From Sedimentitalea nanhaiensis DSM 24252 (GTDB lineage Bacteria > Pseudomonadota > Alphaproteobacteria > Rhodobacterales > Rhodobacteraceae), in assembly GCF_000473225.1 (NCBI RefSeq), contig NZ_KI421510.1, positions 70,822-134,821 on the forward strand: a stretch of DNA of 64,000 bases. The letters run 5' to 3'. Under the pieces are notes generated by a model. The model was not told the origin of the DNA. It did no database searches and saw only the letters and a list, made by a program, of their open reading frames with translations. This document shows positions 48,867 through 56,365 of the stretch, one piece after another. Positions within the stretch are counted from its first letter, which is position 1; each line of letters starts with the position of its first letter. The position numbers were made by a program, and so were the translations under genes.

Positions 48867-49670
48867 ATGGAAACCGCGCATCAGACTTCAGCAAGAACAG
48901 GCGGCGATCAAATTGTGAAATCGGTGGCGCGCACCTGTCAGACTTTGGTGTATTTCGATGAAGTTCAGCGACCGCTTTCGGTCGTGGAAGTGTCCAAGGA
49001 ACTGGGGTACCCGCAGTCAAGTACCTCGGCGCTGCTCAAAAGCTTGGTGAAGCTTGGATTTCTGACCCACGATGCCCGAAAGAAGAGTTATTTTCCCACC
49101 GAGCGCGTTCCGCTTTTAGGGTCGTGGATGAATCCAGATCTGTTCGGCGAAGGCACCATCCACCGGCTGCTCAAGGCAATTTCGGAACGCACACGGCATG
49201 TGGTGGTTCTGGCAACCAAGAATGGGGACGAAGCCGAGTACGTGCAAGTTGTCCGCCCGAAAGATTCGCCGATCCACCACATATCGCTCGGGACACGTCG
49301 TCCGCTGGGTAACTCAGGTGTCGGGCGCGTTCTGATGAGTCGTTTCAGTGACGACGAAGTGCGCAGTCTGTTCCGCAGGATCAACGCCTATCGCGCGCCC
49401 GACAAACCGGCAGTGGATGTGAAAGCTTTCGTGGCCTCGTTGGCAGAAACCCGTGCCAAGGGCTATTACCTCTCAACCGATCAGGTGGTTCAAGGGAGCG
49501 GCTTGATTTCCATGCCGTTTCCTAACCATCTGAACTCGCGGCTTTTCGCTGTCGGGGTTGGCGCTCCAACTGATGTTATCTTGAGATCCGAAAAAGAGAT
49601 CGTAGGGATCATGCACGAAGAAATCGTTCGAAATCTGAAGAAGATGGGTCAACAGTCCCTGACCGCCTGA
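48867..49670 (+). CDS. IclR-family transcriptional regulator (IclR-2)
   Basis: The 267-residue protein has an N-terminal winged helix (about residues 12-75; LSVVEVSKELGYPQSSTSALLKSLVKLGFL) and an IclR effector domain (PIHHISLGTRRPLGNSGVGRVLMSRF; GYYLSTDQVVQGSGLISMPF). It is distantly related to IclR-1, so it probably reads a different operator and effector. The ATG at 48867 follows GGGAGGAG; an in-frame ATG at 48825 would run through the inverted repeat. It faces the same way as the downstream TRAP operon, from which an IS66 element now separates it. Confidence 0.92.
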   Translation: METAHQTSARTGGDQIVKSVARTCQTLVYFDEVQRPLSVVEVSKELGYPQSSTSALLKSLVKLGFLTHDARKKSYFPTERVPLLGSWMNPDLFGEGTIHRLLKAISERTRHVVVLATKNGDEAEYVQVVRPKDSPIHHISLGTRRPLGNSGVGRVLMSRFSDDEVRSLFRRINAYRAPDKPAVDVKAFVASLAETRAKGYYLSTDQVVQGSGLISMPFPNHLNSRLFAVGVGAPTDVILRSEKEIVGIMHEEIVRNLKKMGQQSLTA

Positions 49671-49965
49671 CCGCCTGGATCAGCCAGCGCCGTAAAAAAT
49701 GGCCCGGCTTGACGAAGACGGGACTTGGGGGGCGCGGACGAAACGCGCCACTTGCCAATGTCAGGGTCCGTTTTCAGGCGGCGGAAATAGCCTCTTCGCG
49801 TCAGGCTCAAGGTTGAGCCTGACCGGCGGGGCGTCGTTAGCACCGGCATCCCCGAAGGCCGGGCGGTGTAGGATGCGCTGCCCAGAGCAGTGCGACCACG
49901 GTTTCGGCCCGCCCCAAGAATACCGGCTTGAAGAGAGGCGCCGCGAAAGAGGCCGACCATCATCG
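49671..49965. other. Unassigned stretch with a perfect 11-bp dyad
   Basis: No convincing gene lies here; a 104-codon minus-strand frame has no recognisable motif. At 49800-49823 is a perfect dyad, GTCAGGCTCAA-GG-TTGAGCCTGAC. It lacks a T-run, so it may be a Rho-assisted end for the IclR-2 message or part of an older, decayed insertion. The base composition and lack of coding bias differ from the genes around it. Confidence 0.4.
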
Positions 49966-49973
49966 TGTTGATC
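49966..49973. repeat. Target-site duplication, left copy (TGTTGATC)
   Basis: The 8-bp sequence TGTTGATC directly precedes the left terminal repeat of the IS66 element and is repeated exactly after its right end. Eight base pairs is the usual IS66 duplication length. Confidence 0.93.
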
Positions 49974-49995
49974 GTAAGCGGCGTCTACGCCCCAC
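49974..49995. repeat. IS66 terminal inverted repeat (tnpC-side end)
   Basis: Begins GTAAGCGGCG at the element boundary; differs from the other end at positions 11 and 14 of 22. Confidence 0.93.
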
Positions 49996-50001
49996 CGGAG
50001 T

Positions 50002-51558
50002 TCAGCTCGACGGCTTGAAGTTCCAGGGTAGCAACTCGTCGATCCGGTTCGCGGGATGCCCTGCCGCGATCGCCTCGAGCGTCGCCTTGAGATAGACAAA
50101 GGGTACGATTTCGTTGATCTTTGCTGTGGCGATGAGCGAGGCGATGCGGCCCCAGGTCCGACCACCTTCGTCGTGGCCGGCGAAGAGTGCGTTCTTCCGC
50201 GTCAGGGCGATCGGCCTGATGAGATTCTCCACGGCATTGGAGTCGATCTCGACGCGTCCGTCCTGCAGGAAGGTCTGTAGCCCGTCCCACTGCCGGTGGA
50301 TATAGGCGAGTTTCTCTCCGAGGCGGGACTTGGCGGAGATCCGGCGGCGCTGGCTCTGCAACCATTCGCCGAACTGGGCCACCAGCGGCGCGGTGCGTGT
50401 CTGTCTCGCCGACAGGCGCTGTCCCGGTCCCATGCCGCGGATCTCGGTTTCGATCCGGTAGAACTCGGCGATCCGGCGCAGCCCCTCGGCGGCGATCTCC
50501 GATCCATCACGGTCGAAGACTTCCTTCAGCTTCCGGCGGGCATGTGCCCAGCAGTGCGCAACCGTGATCGGCGCGCCGCCCTTGCGCGAGGGGCGCGTCA
50601 GCCGATCGTAGCCGGGATAGCCGTCCAGCTGCAGGATGCCGTCGAAGCCCTGCAGGATCTGCTCCGCGTTCACGCCGGCGCGGCTCGGGCGGTAAGTGAA
50701 GACCACGCCGGGCGGGTCATCGCCGCCCCAGCCCCGATCATCTCGGGCCAGCGCCCAGAGGAAGCCAGTCTTCGTCCTGCCTCGCCCGGGCTCCAGAACC
50801 GGCGCCGTCGTTTCGTCCATGAAGAGTTTGCCCGAGCCCTTCAGGTGCTCGGCGAGCCGGTCGACCACCGGGGCAAGGTGGAAGGCCGCGGTGCCGACCC
50901 AATCGGCGGGCGTGCTGCGCCGAAGGTCGATCCCGGAACGCGCGAGGATCTGGCTCTGGCGATAGAGAGGCAAATGGTCGGCGAACTTGGCGACGAGCAC
51001 ATACGCAATGGCGCCCTCGGTCGGCAGCCCGCCCTCGATCAGGAAGGCAGGGGCTGGCGCCTGGGTGACCCCTTCGGCGTAGGCACGGCAGGCATACTTG
51101 GGTCGAACCGTCACGATGACGCGGAGCTGGGCCGGCACGATGTCCAGCCGCTCGCTGCGGTCCTCGCCGATCCGGTGCATCGTGCCGCAGCCGCAGGGAC
51201 ACTCCAGGCTGGCCGGCTCGATCATCTGCTCGATCCGGGGGAGGCTCTCAGGCAGATTGCCCCGATTGCGGCGGGCGACCTTGGATCGCCGCGGACCGGA
51301 CGAGGCCGTGGCGTCTTCATCCTGCTGGGCCTCTGCCTCGACGACGGCAGTTTCCAGATCTTCGAAGGCCAGCTGCCGCTCGTCCTCACTCAGTTTCTCG
51401 GACCTTTTGCCATGCACGACCTGGTTCAGTTCGGCGACGAGGTGCTCGAGGCGCTTGTTGGCTTCCCTGAGTGCATCACGCTCGCGCAGGACGGCCAGAA
51501 CAGCGTCACGCTGGTCTTCCGGAATGGCCGACAGGTCGAGGGATAGGGCGCTGGACAT
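50002..51558 (-). CDS. tnpC: IS66 transposase TnpC
   Basis: The 518-residue protein is the full-length IS66 transposase: an N-terminal coiled-coil region, a zinc-finger-like segment CPCGCGTMHRIG, and the DDE catalytic core with Asp in KLFMDETTAPVLEPG, Asp in ILQLDGYPGYD and Glu in VEIDSNAVENLIRP. It cuts and joins the element ends. No frameshift or stop interrupts it, so the element may be active. A long plus-strand open frame opposite it is a by-product of GC-rich codon use. Confidence 0.95.
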   Translation of the reverse strand: MSSALSLDLSAIPEDQRDAVLAVLRERDALREANKRLEHLVAELNQVVHGKRSEKLSEDERQLAFEDLETAVVEAEAQQDEDATASSGPRRSKVARRNRGNLPESLPRIEQMIEPASLECPCGCGTMHRIGEDRSERLDIVPAQLRVIVTVRPKYACRAYAEGVTQAPAPAFLIEGGLPTEGAIAYVLVAKFADHLPLYRQSQILARSGIDLRRSTPADWVGTAAFHLAPVVDRLAEHLKGSGKLFMDETTAPVLEPGRGRTKTGFLWALARDDRGWGGDDPPGVVFTYRPSRAGVNAEQILQGFDGILQLDGYPGYDRLTRPSRKGGAPITVAHCWAHARRKLKEVFDRDGSEIAAEGLRRIAEFYRIETEIRGMGPGQRLSARQTRTAPLVAQFGEWLQSQRRRISAKSRLGEKLAYIHRQWDGLQTFLQDGRVEIDSNAVENLIRPIALTRKNALFAGHDEGGRTWGRIASLIATAKINEIVPFVYLKATLEAIAAGHPANRIDELLPWNFKPSS

Positions 51559-51612
51559 GGCGGCATCATATCCCGCTCCTGCGTTTGTCAGGCCGGCTTT
51601 CCCCGCCCTGAG

Positions 51613-51966
51613 TCACTCTGCCACAGCGGGGGCGCGCGTCTCCAGAGACCGCACCCGCCGCCAGTCCAGCCCGGCGAACAGCGCCTCGAACTGGGCGCGA
51701 TTCAGGGTCATCGCACCATCCCGGATCGCGGGCCAGGTGAAGGTGCTCTCCTCCAGCCGTTTGTAGGCCATGACGAGACCGCTGCCGTCCCAGAACAGGA
51801 TCTTCATCCGGTCTGCGCGCTTCGCCCGAAAGATAAAGACCGTCCCGGTGAACGGATCTTCGGTCAAGGTCGACTGCACCAAGGCTGCCAGTCCATCATG
51901 CCCCTTGCGGAAGTCTACCGGCTTCGTCGCCACCAGGATGCGGACCCCTTGAGACGGCATCAGCAT
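51613..51966 (-). CDS. tnpB: IS66 accessory protein TnpB
   Basis: The 117-residue protein matches IS66 OrfB (IS66_Orf2): VRILVATKPVDFRKGHDGLAALVQSTL, then GTVFIFRAKRADRMKILFWDGSGLVMAYKRLE. It is needed with TnpA and TnpC for transposition in family members; its exact task is not known. It overlaps the end of tnpA by seven bases, which suggests translational coupling. Confidence 0.95.
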   Translation of the reverse strand: MLMPSQGVRILVATKPVDFRKGHDGLAALVQSTLTEDPFTGTVFIFRAKRADRMKILFWDGSGLVMAYKRLEESTFTWPAIRDGAMTLNRAQFEALFAGLDWRRVRSLETRAPAVAE

Positions 51967-52379
51967 GCAGGCGCTTCCAGAGTGCGCACGATCGCGGCGA
52001 TCTGACCTGCCGACGTGTCAGAAGACAGCTCGATCCGGGTTGTTCCCTTGACGATCCGGATCACCTGCTGGGGCTTCGCGTCGGAAAGCTCGGGCGTCTC
52101 AGTCGGATCGCAAATGACCAGAGGCGCGAAGACCGGCTCTCCGAGTTCCGCCGGAGGAAGAACCAGCTGGCCCTGCTTTGCCAGACGCCGCCAAGCCGAG
52201 AGCTGGTTTGGGCGGATGTCATATCGCTCGGCAATCGCATTCACGGTCGCTCCCGGCTCCAAAGTCTCTGCCACAGCGCGAGCCTTCACGTCGTCCGGCC
52301 AGCGCCGATGACCTGACCCGTAGATCTCGACGCCCAGAGATCTGAGAAACGAATTTGTCGCGCACATTGCGAAACACAC
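51960..52379 (-). CDS. tnpA: IS66 accessory protein TnpA
   Basis: The 139-residue protein has the OrfA helix-turn-helix of IS66 and IS3 elements: HRRWPDDVKARAVAETLEPGATVNAIAERYDIRPNQLSAWRR. It presumably binds the element ends. The start is uncertain: GTG at 52379, with GGGGA directly in front, or ATG at 52367 with the same box 12 bases away. Both lie within the element, 50-90 bp from the right end. Confidence 0.92.
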   Translation of the reverse strand: MCFAMCATNSFLRSLGVEIYGSGHRRWPDDVKARAVAETLEPGATVNAIAERYDIRPNQLSAWRRLAKQGQLVLPPAELGEPVFAPLVICDPTETPELSDAKPQQVIRIVKGTTRIELSSDTSAGQIAAIVRTLEAPAC

Positions 52380-52430
52380 TCCCCATCATGAGATGGATAT
52401 CACCTCGCAGTGCCGGAGCTCATCTACAAC

Positions 52431-52452
52431 GTGGGGCGCAGCCGCCGCTTAC
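52431..52452. repeat. IS66 terminal inverted repeat (tnpA-side end)
   Basis: Reads GTGGGGCG...CCGCTTAC on the plus strand, the complement of the other end with two differences in 22 bases. Confidence 0.93.
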
Positions 52453-52460
52453 TGTTGATC
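52453..52460. repeat. Target-site duplication, right copy (TGTTGATC)
   Basis: Exact copy of 49966-49973, directly abutting the element's right end. Confidence 0.93.
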
Positions 52461-52570
52461 GGCAGGCCACGGAATCCTTTCTTTCGGCCGTGAAAGCGCT
52501 GGAGATTCCCACCCACGATTGGCGTTCGATCTTCTCTGTTGCGTCGCCGCGGATTCAGTTCGCGTATTCG

Positions 52571-52580
52571 CATATATGTG
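52571..52580. promoter_or_regulatory. Candidate operator, CATATATGTG (site D)
   Basis: One mismatch from CACATATGTG, in context GTATTCG-CATATATGTG-TGAT. It lies 100 bp before the ATG of the TRAP binding-protein gene, the same distance range as sites A-C, and shares the TTCG left flank with site B. The 219 bp from the IS66 end to 52679 otherwise hold only the ribosome site and unassigned promoter DNA. Confidence 0.55.
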
Positions 52581-52679
52581 TGATCTCGCGACAGTTGCGC
52601 TCCCGGCCACCCATAAACATTGACCGGTTCACCGCACCATGGTGCGCTGATCGACAACGCCACAGGGAGGAAGACTGCC

Positions 52680-53723
52680 ATGACAAGAAACACAAAACTC
52701 GATCGGTTTGCCGCAGGGGCGGCGCTGGTGATCGCGGTCGGAACGATGCCGCAAATTGCGGCGGCCGAAGTGACACTCAAGGTTGCAGATACCTTTCCGC
52801 CCGGCCACTACATCGTCGAGACCGGCACCACCTACTGGATGGACCGCGTAACCGAGCTGACCGATGGCGAGGTCAAGTTTCAGTATTTCGGTGCCGGTCA
52901 GTTGGGTTCGCTGCGCGATATGTTCTCGATGGTGCAGACAGGCGTGGTGGACATCGGCTATGTTCCGCCGGCCTATAACGGGGGCACGATGCCGCTGGCG
53001 GGCGTGCACACGCTTCCTGGCCTTTTCTCGCAGAGCGTTGTCGGGACGCCCGCTTTTTTTGAAACGGTGACGTCGGATCCGATCCTGCAAAACGACTTCC
53101 TGGCCAACGGGATGCGCCCAGTCTGGGGTGTAATGACCTCGACCTACAACCTGTTCACCCGCGACCAGGATGTTAGCGGCATTGATGACATCAAAGGGCT
53201 GAAACTGAAAACCATTGCCGGGAACATGGCGGAGTCGGTCAAGGCCCTAGGGGGCGCGCCGGTTGATATTCCCAGCCCGGAAACCTATCAGGCCATCCGC
53301 ACCGGCACCGTCGACGGCACGATCTTTCCCACCACCAGCATCTATTCCTACAAGCTGGACGAGGTAATCGATACCGCCGTTCTGGGTCTGGATGTTTTTG
53401 TGTATTGGGCGCCCTACGCGATCCGCGAGGAGGTCTGGCAGGATCTGTCGCCAGAGCATCAACAGGCCATTCAACAGGCGTCGCAGGAGGCGATGCAGCG
53501 AGTTGCCGAAGAAACCGACCGATCGGCCGCCGAGCTTGAGGACAAGATGCGGGACAGCGGTATCGAGGTCATCGTTCTGGATGAAGCGCAGCGCGAAAAG
53601 GTCAAATCGGCCACAGCGCCGGTGTTCGATGCCTGGGTCTCTGGTCTGCAAGAGCGCGGACTGCCTGCGGGCGAAGTGCTGGAGATGTTTCGTGCGAACA
53701 TCGAAAAGCACCAGACGCAGTAA
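52680..53723 (+). CDS. dctP: TRAP transporter substrate-binding protein (DctP family)
   Basis: The 347-residue protein has a signal peptide ending IAAA-E at residue 29 and is periplasmic. The mature part shows the DctP pattern VTLKVADTFPPGHYIVETGTTYWMDRVTELTDGEVKFQYFGAGQLG and IKGLKLKTIAGNMAESVKALGGAPVDIPSPETYQAIRTGTVDG. In KLKTIAG the substrate-binding Arg of the family is replaced by Lys or shifted, so the ligand may not be a simple C4-dicarboxylate. GGGAGGAAGA precedes the ATG; an earlier in-frame start at 52620 lacks one. It opens the long 52680-64000 operon. Confidence 0.92.
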   Translation: MTRNTKLDRFAAGAALVIAVGTMPQIAAAEVTLKVADTFPPGHYIVETGTTYWMDRVTELTDGEVKFQYFGAGQLGSLRDMFSMVQTGVVDIGYVPPAYNGGTMPLAGVHTLPGLFSQSVVGTPAFFETVTSDPILQNDFLANGMRPVWGVMTSTYNLFTRDQDVSGIDDIKGLKLKTIAGNMAESVKALGGAPVDIPSPETYQAIRTGTVDGTIFPTTSIYSYKLDEVIDTAVLGLDVFVYWAPYAIREEVWQDLSPEHQQAIQQASQEAMQRVAEETDRSAAELEDKMRDSGIEVIVLDEAQREKVKSATAPVFDAWVSGLQERGLPAGEVLEMFRANIEKHQTQ

Positions 53724-53734
53724 GGCGCGCAACC

Positions 53735-54304
53735 GTGTCCCGTCACGATCTTGATCCCCGAGAGGACGCCGTGCCGTCGCCGAGAGTTGGATTGCACGGT
53801 CCTCTGGGCCGAGCGATGGACCGGGTGGATACCGGGATGAACTGGCTGTCGCGCGCTGCGATGATGGTCATGCTGGTGCTGATCCTCATACAGGTCTTTA
53901 CGCGCTATATCCTGAATGACCCGATCGAAGGGGTCATTGGCGCTACAGAGCTATATCTGATGCCCATCATCGTGTTCGGAAGCCTGAGCTATCTGGAAAT
54001 GTATGATGGCCACGTGCGAGTGGGGATAGTGTTTGATGCTCTGCCCGAAGGGCTGCGGGCCGGTTTCAATGTCGTCTTGCGATTGGCAGCGGCCGCGTTT
54101 TTTGCGCTGATCTGTTACGGTGCCTCGCGCGAGGCGCTTAAGGCGTGGGACTTCGGATATCGCACATCCGGCGACATCGACGCGCCTCTCGTCACCACGC
54201 TTGTGATTGCGCCGATTGGCTGCGTGCTGATCGTTCTGCGCCTTCTCGTAAATGCGGCGGGTGACGTTCAGCACCTTCGCGGCGCTTCGGATCGGATTGG
54301 CTGA
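53735..54304 (+). CDS. dctQ: TRAP transporter small permease (DctQ)
   Basis: The 189-residue protein has four hydrophobic segments after a polar N-terminus of about 35 residues, with MMVMLVLILIQVFTRYILNDPIEGVIGATELYLMPIIVFGSLSYLEMYDGHVRVGIV, the DctQ pattern. It starts with GTG at 53735, 11 bp after dctP. Its weak ribosome site fits low expression relative to the binding protein. It assembles with the DctM encoded two bases downstream. Confidence 0.88.
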   Translation: MSRHDLDPREDAVPSPRVGLHGPLGRAMDRVDTGMNWLSRAAMMVMLVLILIQVFTRYILNDPIEGVIGATELYLMPIIVFGSLSYLEMYDGHVRVGIVFDALPEGLRAGFNVVLRLAAAAFFALICYGASREALKAWDFGYRTSGDIDAPLVTTLVIAPIGCVLIVLRLLVNAAGDVQHLRGASDRIG

Positions 54305-54306
54305 GT

Positions 54307-55596
54307 ATGGAATTTCTTGCACCTGTGTCGCTATTGCTGGCGGGGCTTCTCGTCGTCGGGATGCCGATAGGCTTCGCGATGGGCATCGCCGGCACCGTCG
54401 GCCTGTATCTGATCGGCGGGCTCAATCTGGCGCTCGGCATCCTGTCGGTGGCCCCGTATCGCAACACCGCCTCTTGGCTGTTGACCGCCATTCCCTTGTT
54501 CATCTTGATGGCCGAGATCCTGTCGGCCAGTCGGATTTCGTCGGACATGTTCCGCGCCGCCAACAGGTGGGTGGGCCATTTGCCCGGCGGACTGGCCGTG
54601 GCCACGGTCTTTACCAGCGCAGGCTTCGGGGCGGTTTCGGGCTCGTCCACCGCGGCGACGGCCACGATGGCGCGCACCGTCGCGCCCGAGGCTGAGAAAT
54701 ATGGCTATGACCGCGGCATGATCGTAGGCACGGTTGCGGCCGCCGGGACGTTGTCGATCATGATCCCGCCTTCGGTTGTGCTGATGGTTTACGGTATCAT
54801 CACCGAAACCTCGATCGGCGGGCTGTTCATTGCCGGCATTCTGCCGGGTCTCATTACCGCGCTCAGCTTTGCCGGGATCACGATGGTCTGGGCGACGCTG
54901 AACCGCGATCTGGCGCCACCAGTGCAAAGCCATGGGTGGCGTGAGCGCTTCGCGTCACTGCGCGACATCTGGCCGGTGGTTCTGCTGTTCGTCTTTGTCG
55001 TGGCCGGGATTTATTCTGGCGCTGTCACCGTGACCGAAGCCGCCGCGGTCGGCTGCTTTGGCGCGATCATGATTGCCGCCGTGTTGCTCAGACGTATGGG
55101 CTGGCGCGAATTCATGGGGGCGCTCGAACGTACAACGCGCCCGACTGCAATGATCTTCACCATTATTATCGGGGCGCACATTTTCGGCTATTTTGTCACC
55201 CTGACCATGGCACCGCAGGCGCTGGTTTCGTACGTGCAAGGGCTTGAGATCGGGCCGGGCGTGGTGATTTTAATCCTGATCCTGATCTACATCCTGCTGG
55301 GCTGCGTGATGGATCAGCTGGCGATCCTGATCCTGACCATGCCGATCGTCTTTCCAATGGTCATGGAGCTTGGCTATTCGCCGATCTGGTTCGGCATCCT
55401 GGTGACCAAAACGGTCGAAATCGGGCTGATTACCCCCCCAATCGGAATGAACGTTTTCGTCGCCAGCTCGATCACCGGCGTACCTCTTAAACGGGTCTTT
55501 GTCGGGGTGCTGCCTTTCGTGCTGGCCGAGTTCGCGGTCTTGGCCCTGATCGCATTCTTTCCCGAGATCGTAACCGTGTTCTCGGGCGAATACTGA
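54307..55596 (+). CDS. dctM: TRAP transporter large permease (DctM)
   Basis: The 429-residue inner-membrane protein has about twelve hydrophobic segments and DctM signatures: TAIPLFILMAEIL, GAVSGSSTAATATMARTVAPE, AAAGTLSIMIPPSVVLMVYGIITE and VEIGLITPPIGMNVFVASSI. It moves substrate and sodium together with DctQ and receives substrate from DctP. The order P-Q-M differs from Q-M-P in the system at 14933-17972, so the two are separate acquisitions or old duplicates. Confidence 0.93.
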   Translation: MEFLAPVSLLLAGLLVVGMPIGFAMGIAGTVGLYLIGGLNLALGILSVAPYRNTASWLLTAIPLFILMAEILSASRISSDMFRAANRWVGHLPGGLAVATVFTSAGFGAVSGSSTAATATMARTVAPEAEKYGYDRGMIVGTVAAAGTLSIMIPPSVVLMVYGIITETSIGGLFIAGILPGLITALSFAGITMVWATLNRDLAPPVQSHGWRERFASLRDIWPVVLLFVFVVAGIYSGAVTVTEAAAVGCFGAIMIAAVLLRRMGWREFMGALERTTRPTAMIFTIIIGAHIFGYFVTLTMAPQALVSYVQGLEIGPGVVILILILIYILLGCVMDQLAILILTMPIVFPMVMELGYSPIWFGILVTKTVEIGLITPPIGMNVFVASSITGVPLKRVFVGVLPFVLAEFAVLALIAFFPEIVTVFSGEY

Positions 55597-55615
55597 CAAC
55601 CTGAAGGAGCGTAAC

Positions 55616-56365
55616 TTGGAACTGGGACTAAAGGACAAGGTGGCTATCGTCACCGGATCGGGTCGCGGGATCGGCGCAGTGACCGCCCGCGCGCTGGCCG
55701 AAGAGGGGGCGAAGGTGGTGATCACCGATATCGACCCCGAAACCACAGAAGCCACCCGCGCCGCTCTTGAGGCCGACGGATACGACGCGATCGGCGTGGT
55801 CTGCGATGTCACGAACGAGGCACAGGTCGAAGCCCTCGTCTCGCGCACGATCGAAGCATTTGGCGCCGTCCACATCCTGGTCAACAATGCCGGATTTCCG
55901 CGCGACAACTACATCACCAAGATGCCCGAACAGGACTGGGACGCTGTTGTGGGCGTGATCCTGAAGGGTGCCTATACCTGCTCGCGCGCCGTGGTGCCGT
56001 ACTTCATGGAACAGAAGTGGGGCCGGGTGATCAACATCTCCTCTCGCGCCTATCTCGGCAATCCGGGACAGACCAACTATGCCGCCGCCAAGGCCGGCAT
56101 CATCGGCTTCACCCGGGCGCTGGGGATGGAACAGGGGCGCTTCAATGTCACCGTAAATGCCATCGCGCCGGGGTTCATCGCCACCGAGATGATCGAGGCG
56201 CTTCCAAACTACGACCGGATAAAGTCGCGCGCTCTGGCAATGAATACCGTGCAGCGCCTTGGCAACGAACGCGACATCGCCAACGGCGTGGTGTTCCTCG
56301 CCTCGGATGCGGCGGAATACATCTCGGGCGAGACGCTTCACATCACCGGGGGGCGATATGGCTAA
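55616..56365 (+). CDS. Short-chain dehydrogenase/reductase (FabG-like)
   Basis: The 249-residue classical SDR has TGSGRGIGAVTA, an acidic end to strand two (ITDIDPE, which favours NAD), NNAGFPRDNYITKM, catalytic Ser and Tyr in NISSRAYLGNPGQTNYAAAKAG, and ends ISGETLHITGGRYG. It likely acts on a 3-hydroxyacyl-CoA. The start is TTG at 55616 after AAGGAG, with no alternative ATG at the conserved N-terminus MELGLKDKVAIVTG. It overlaps the following ACAD gene by eight bases. Confidence 0.9.
   Translation: MELGLKDKVAIVTGSGRGIGAVTARALAEEGAKVVITDIDPETTEATRAALEADGYDAIGVVCDVTNEAQVEALVSRTIEAFGAVHILVNNAGFPRDNYITKMPEQDWDAVVGVILKGAYTCSRAVVPYFMEQKWGRVINISSRAYLGNPGQTNYAAAKAGIIGFTRALGMEQGRFNVTVNAIAPGFIATEMIEALPNYDRIKSRALAMNTVQRLGNERDIANGVVFLASDAAEYISGETLHITGGRYG

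Larger units (their letters stand above)
49974..52452 (-). mobile_element. Complete IS66-family insertion sequence
   Basis: The 2479-bp element has 22-bp terminal inverted repeats (49974-49995 and 52431-52452) that agree at 20 of 22 positions, beginning GTAAGCGGCG and ending CGCCCCAC, and is flanked by the duplication TGTTGATC. It carries the three usual genes, tnpA, tnpB and tnpC, all on the minus strand and apparently intact. Intact ends and duplication suggest a recent insertion. It landed between IclR-2 and the promoter of the 52680 operon; removing it leaves about 520 bp of intergenic DNA, so no gene is clearly broken. Confidence 0.96.

Noticed and set aside
49649-49963. 104-codon minus-strand frame between IclR-2 and IS66
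   Set aside because: Overlaps the IclR-2 stop, shows no domain or ribosome site, and is rich in Arg and Ser as chance GC-rich frames are.
50296-51546. Long plus-strand open frame (about 416 codons) opposite IS66 tnpC
   Set aside because: It mirrors the transposase codons, has no family motifs or ribosome site, and IS66 elements do not carry such a gene.
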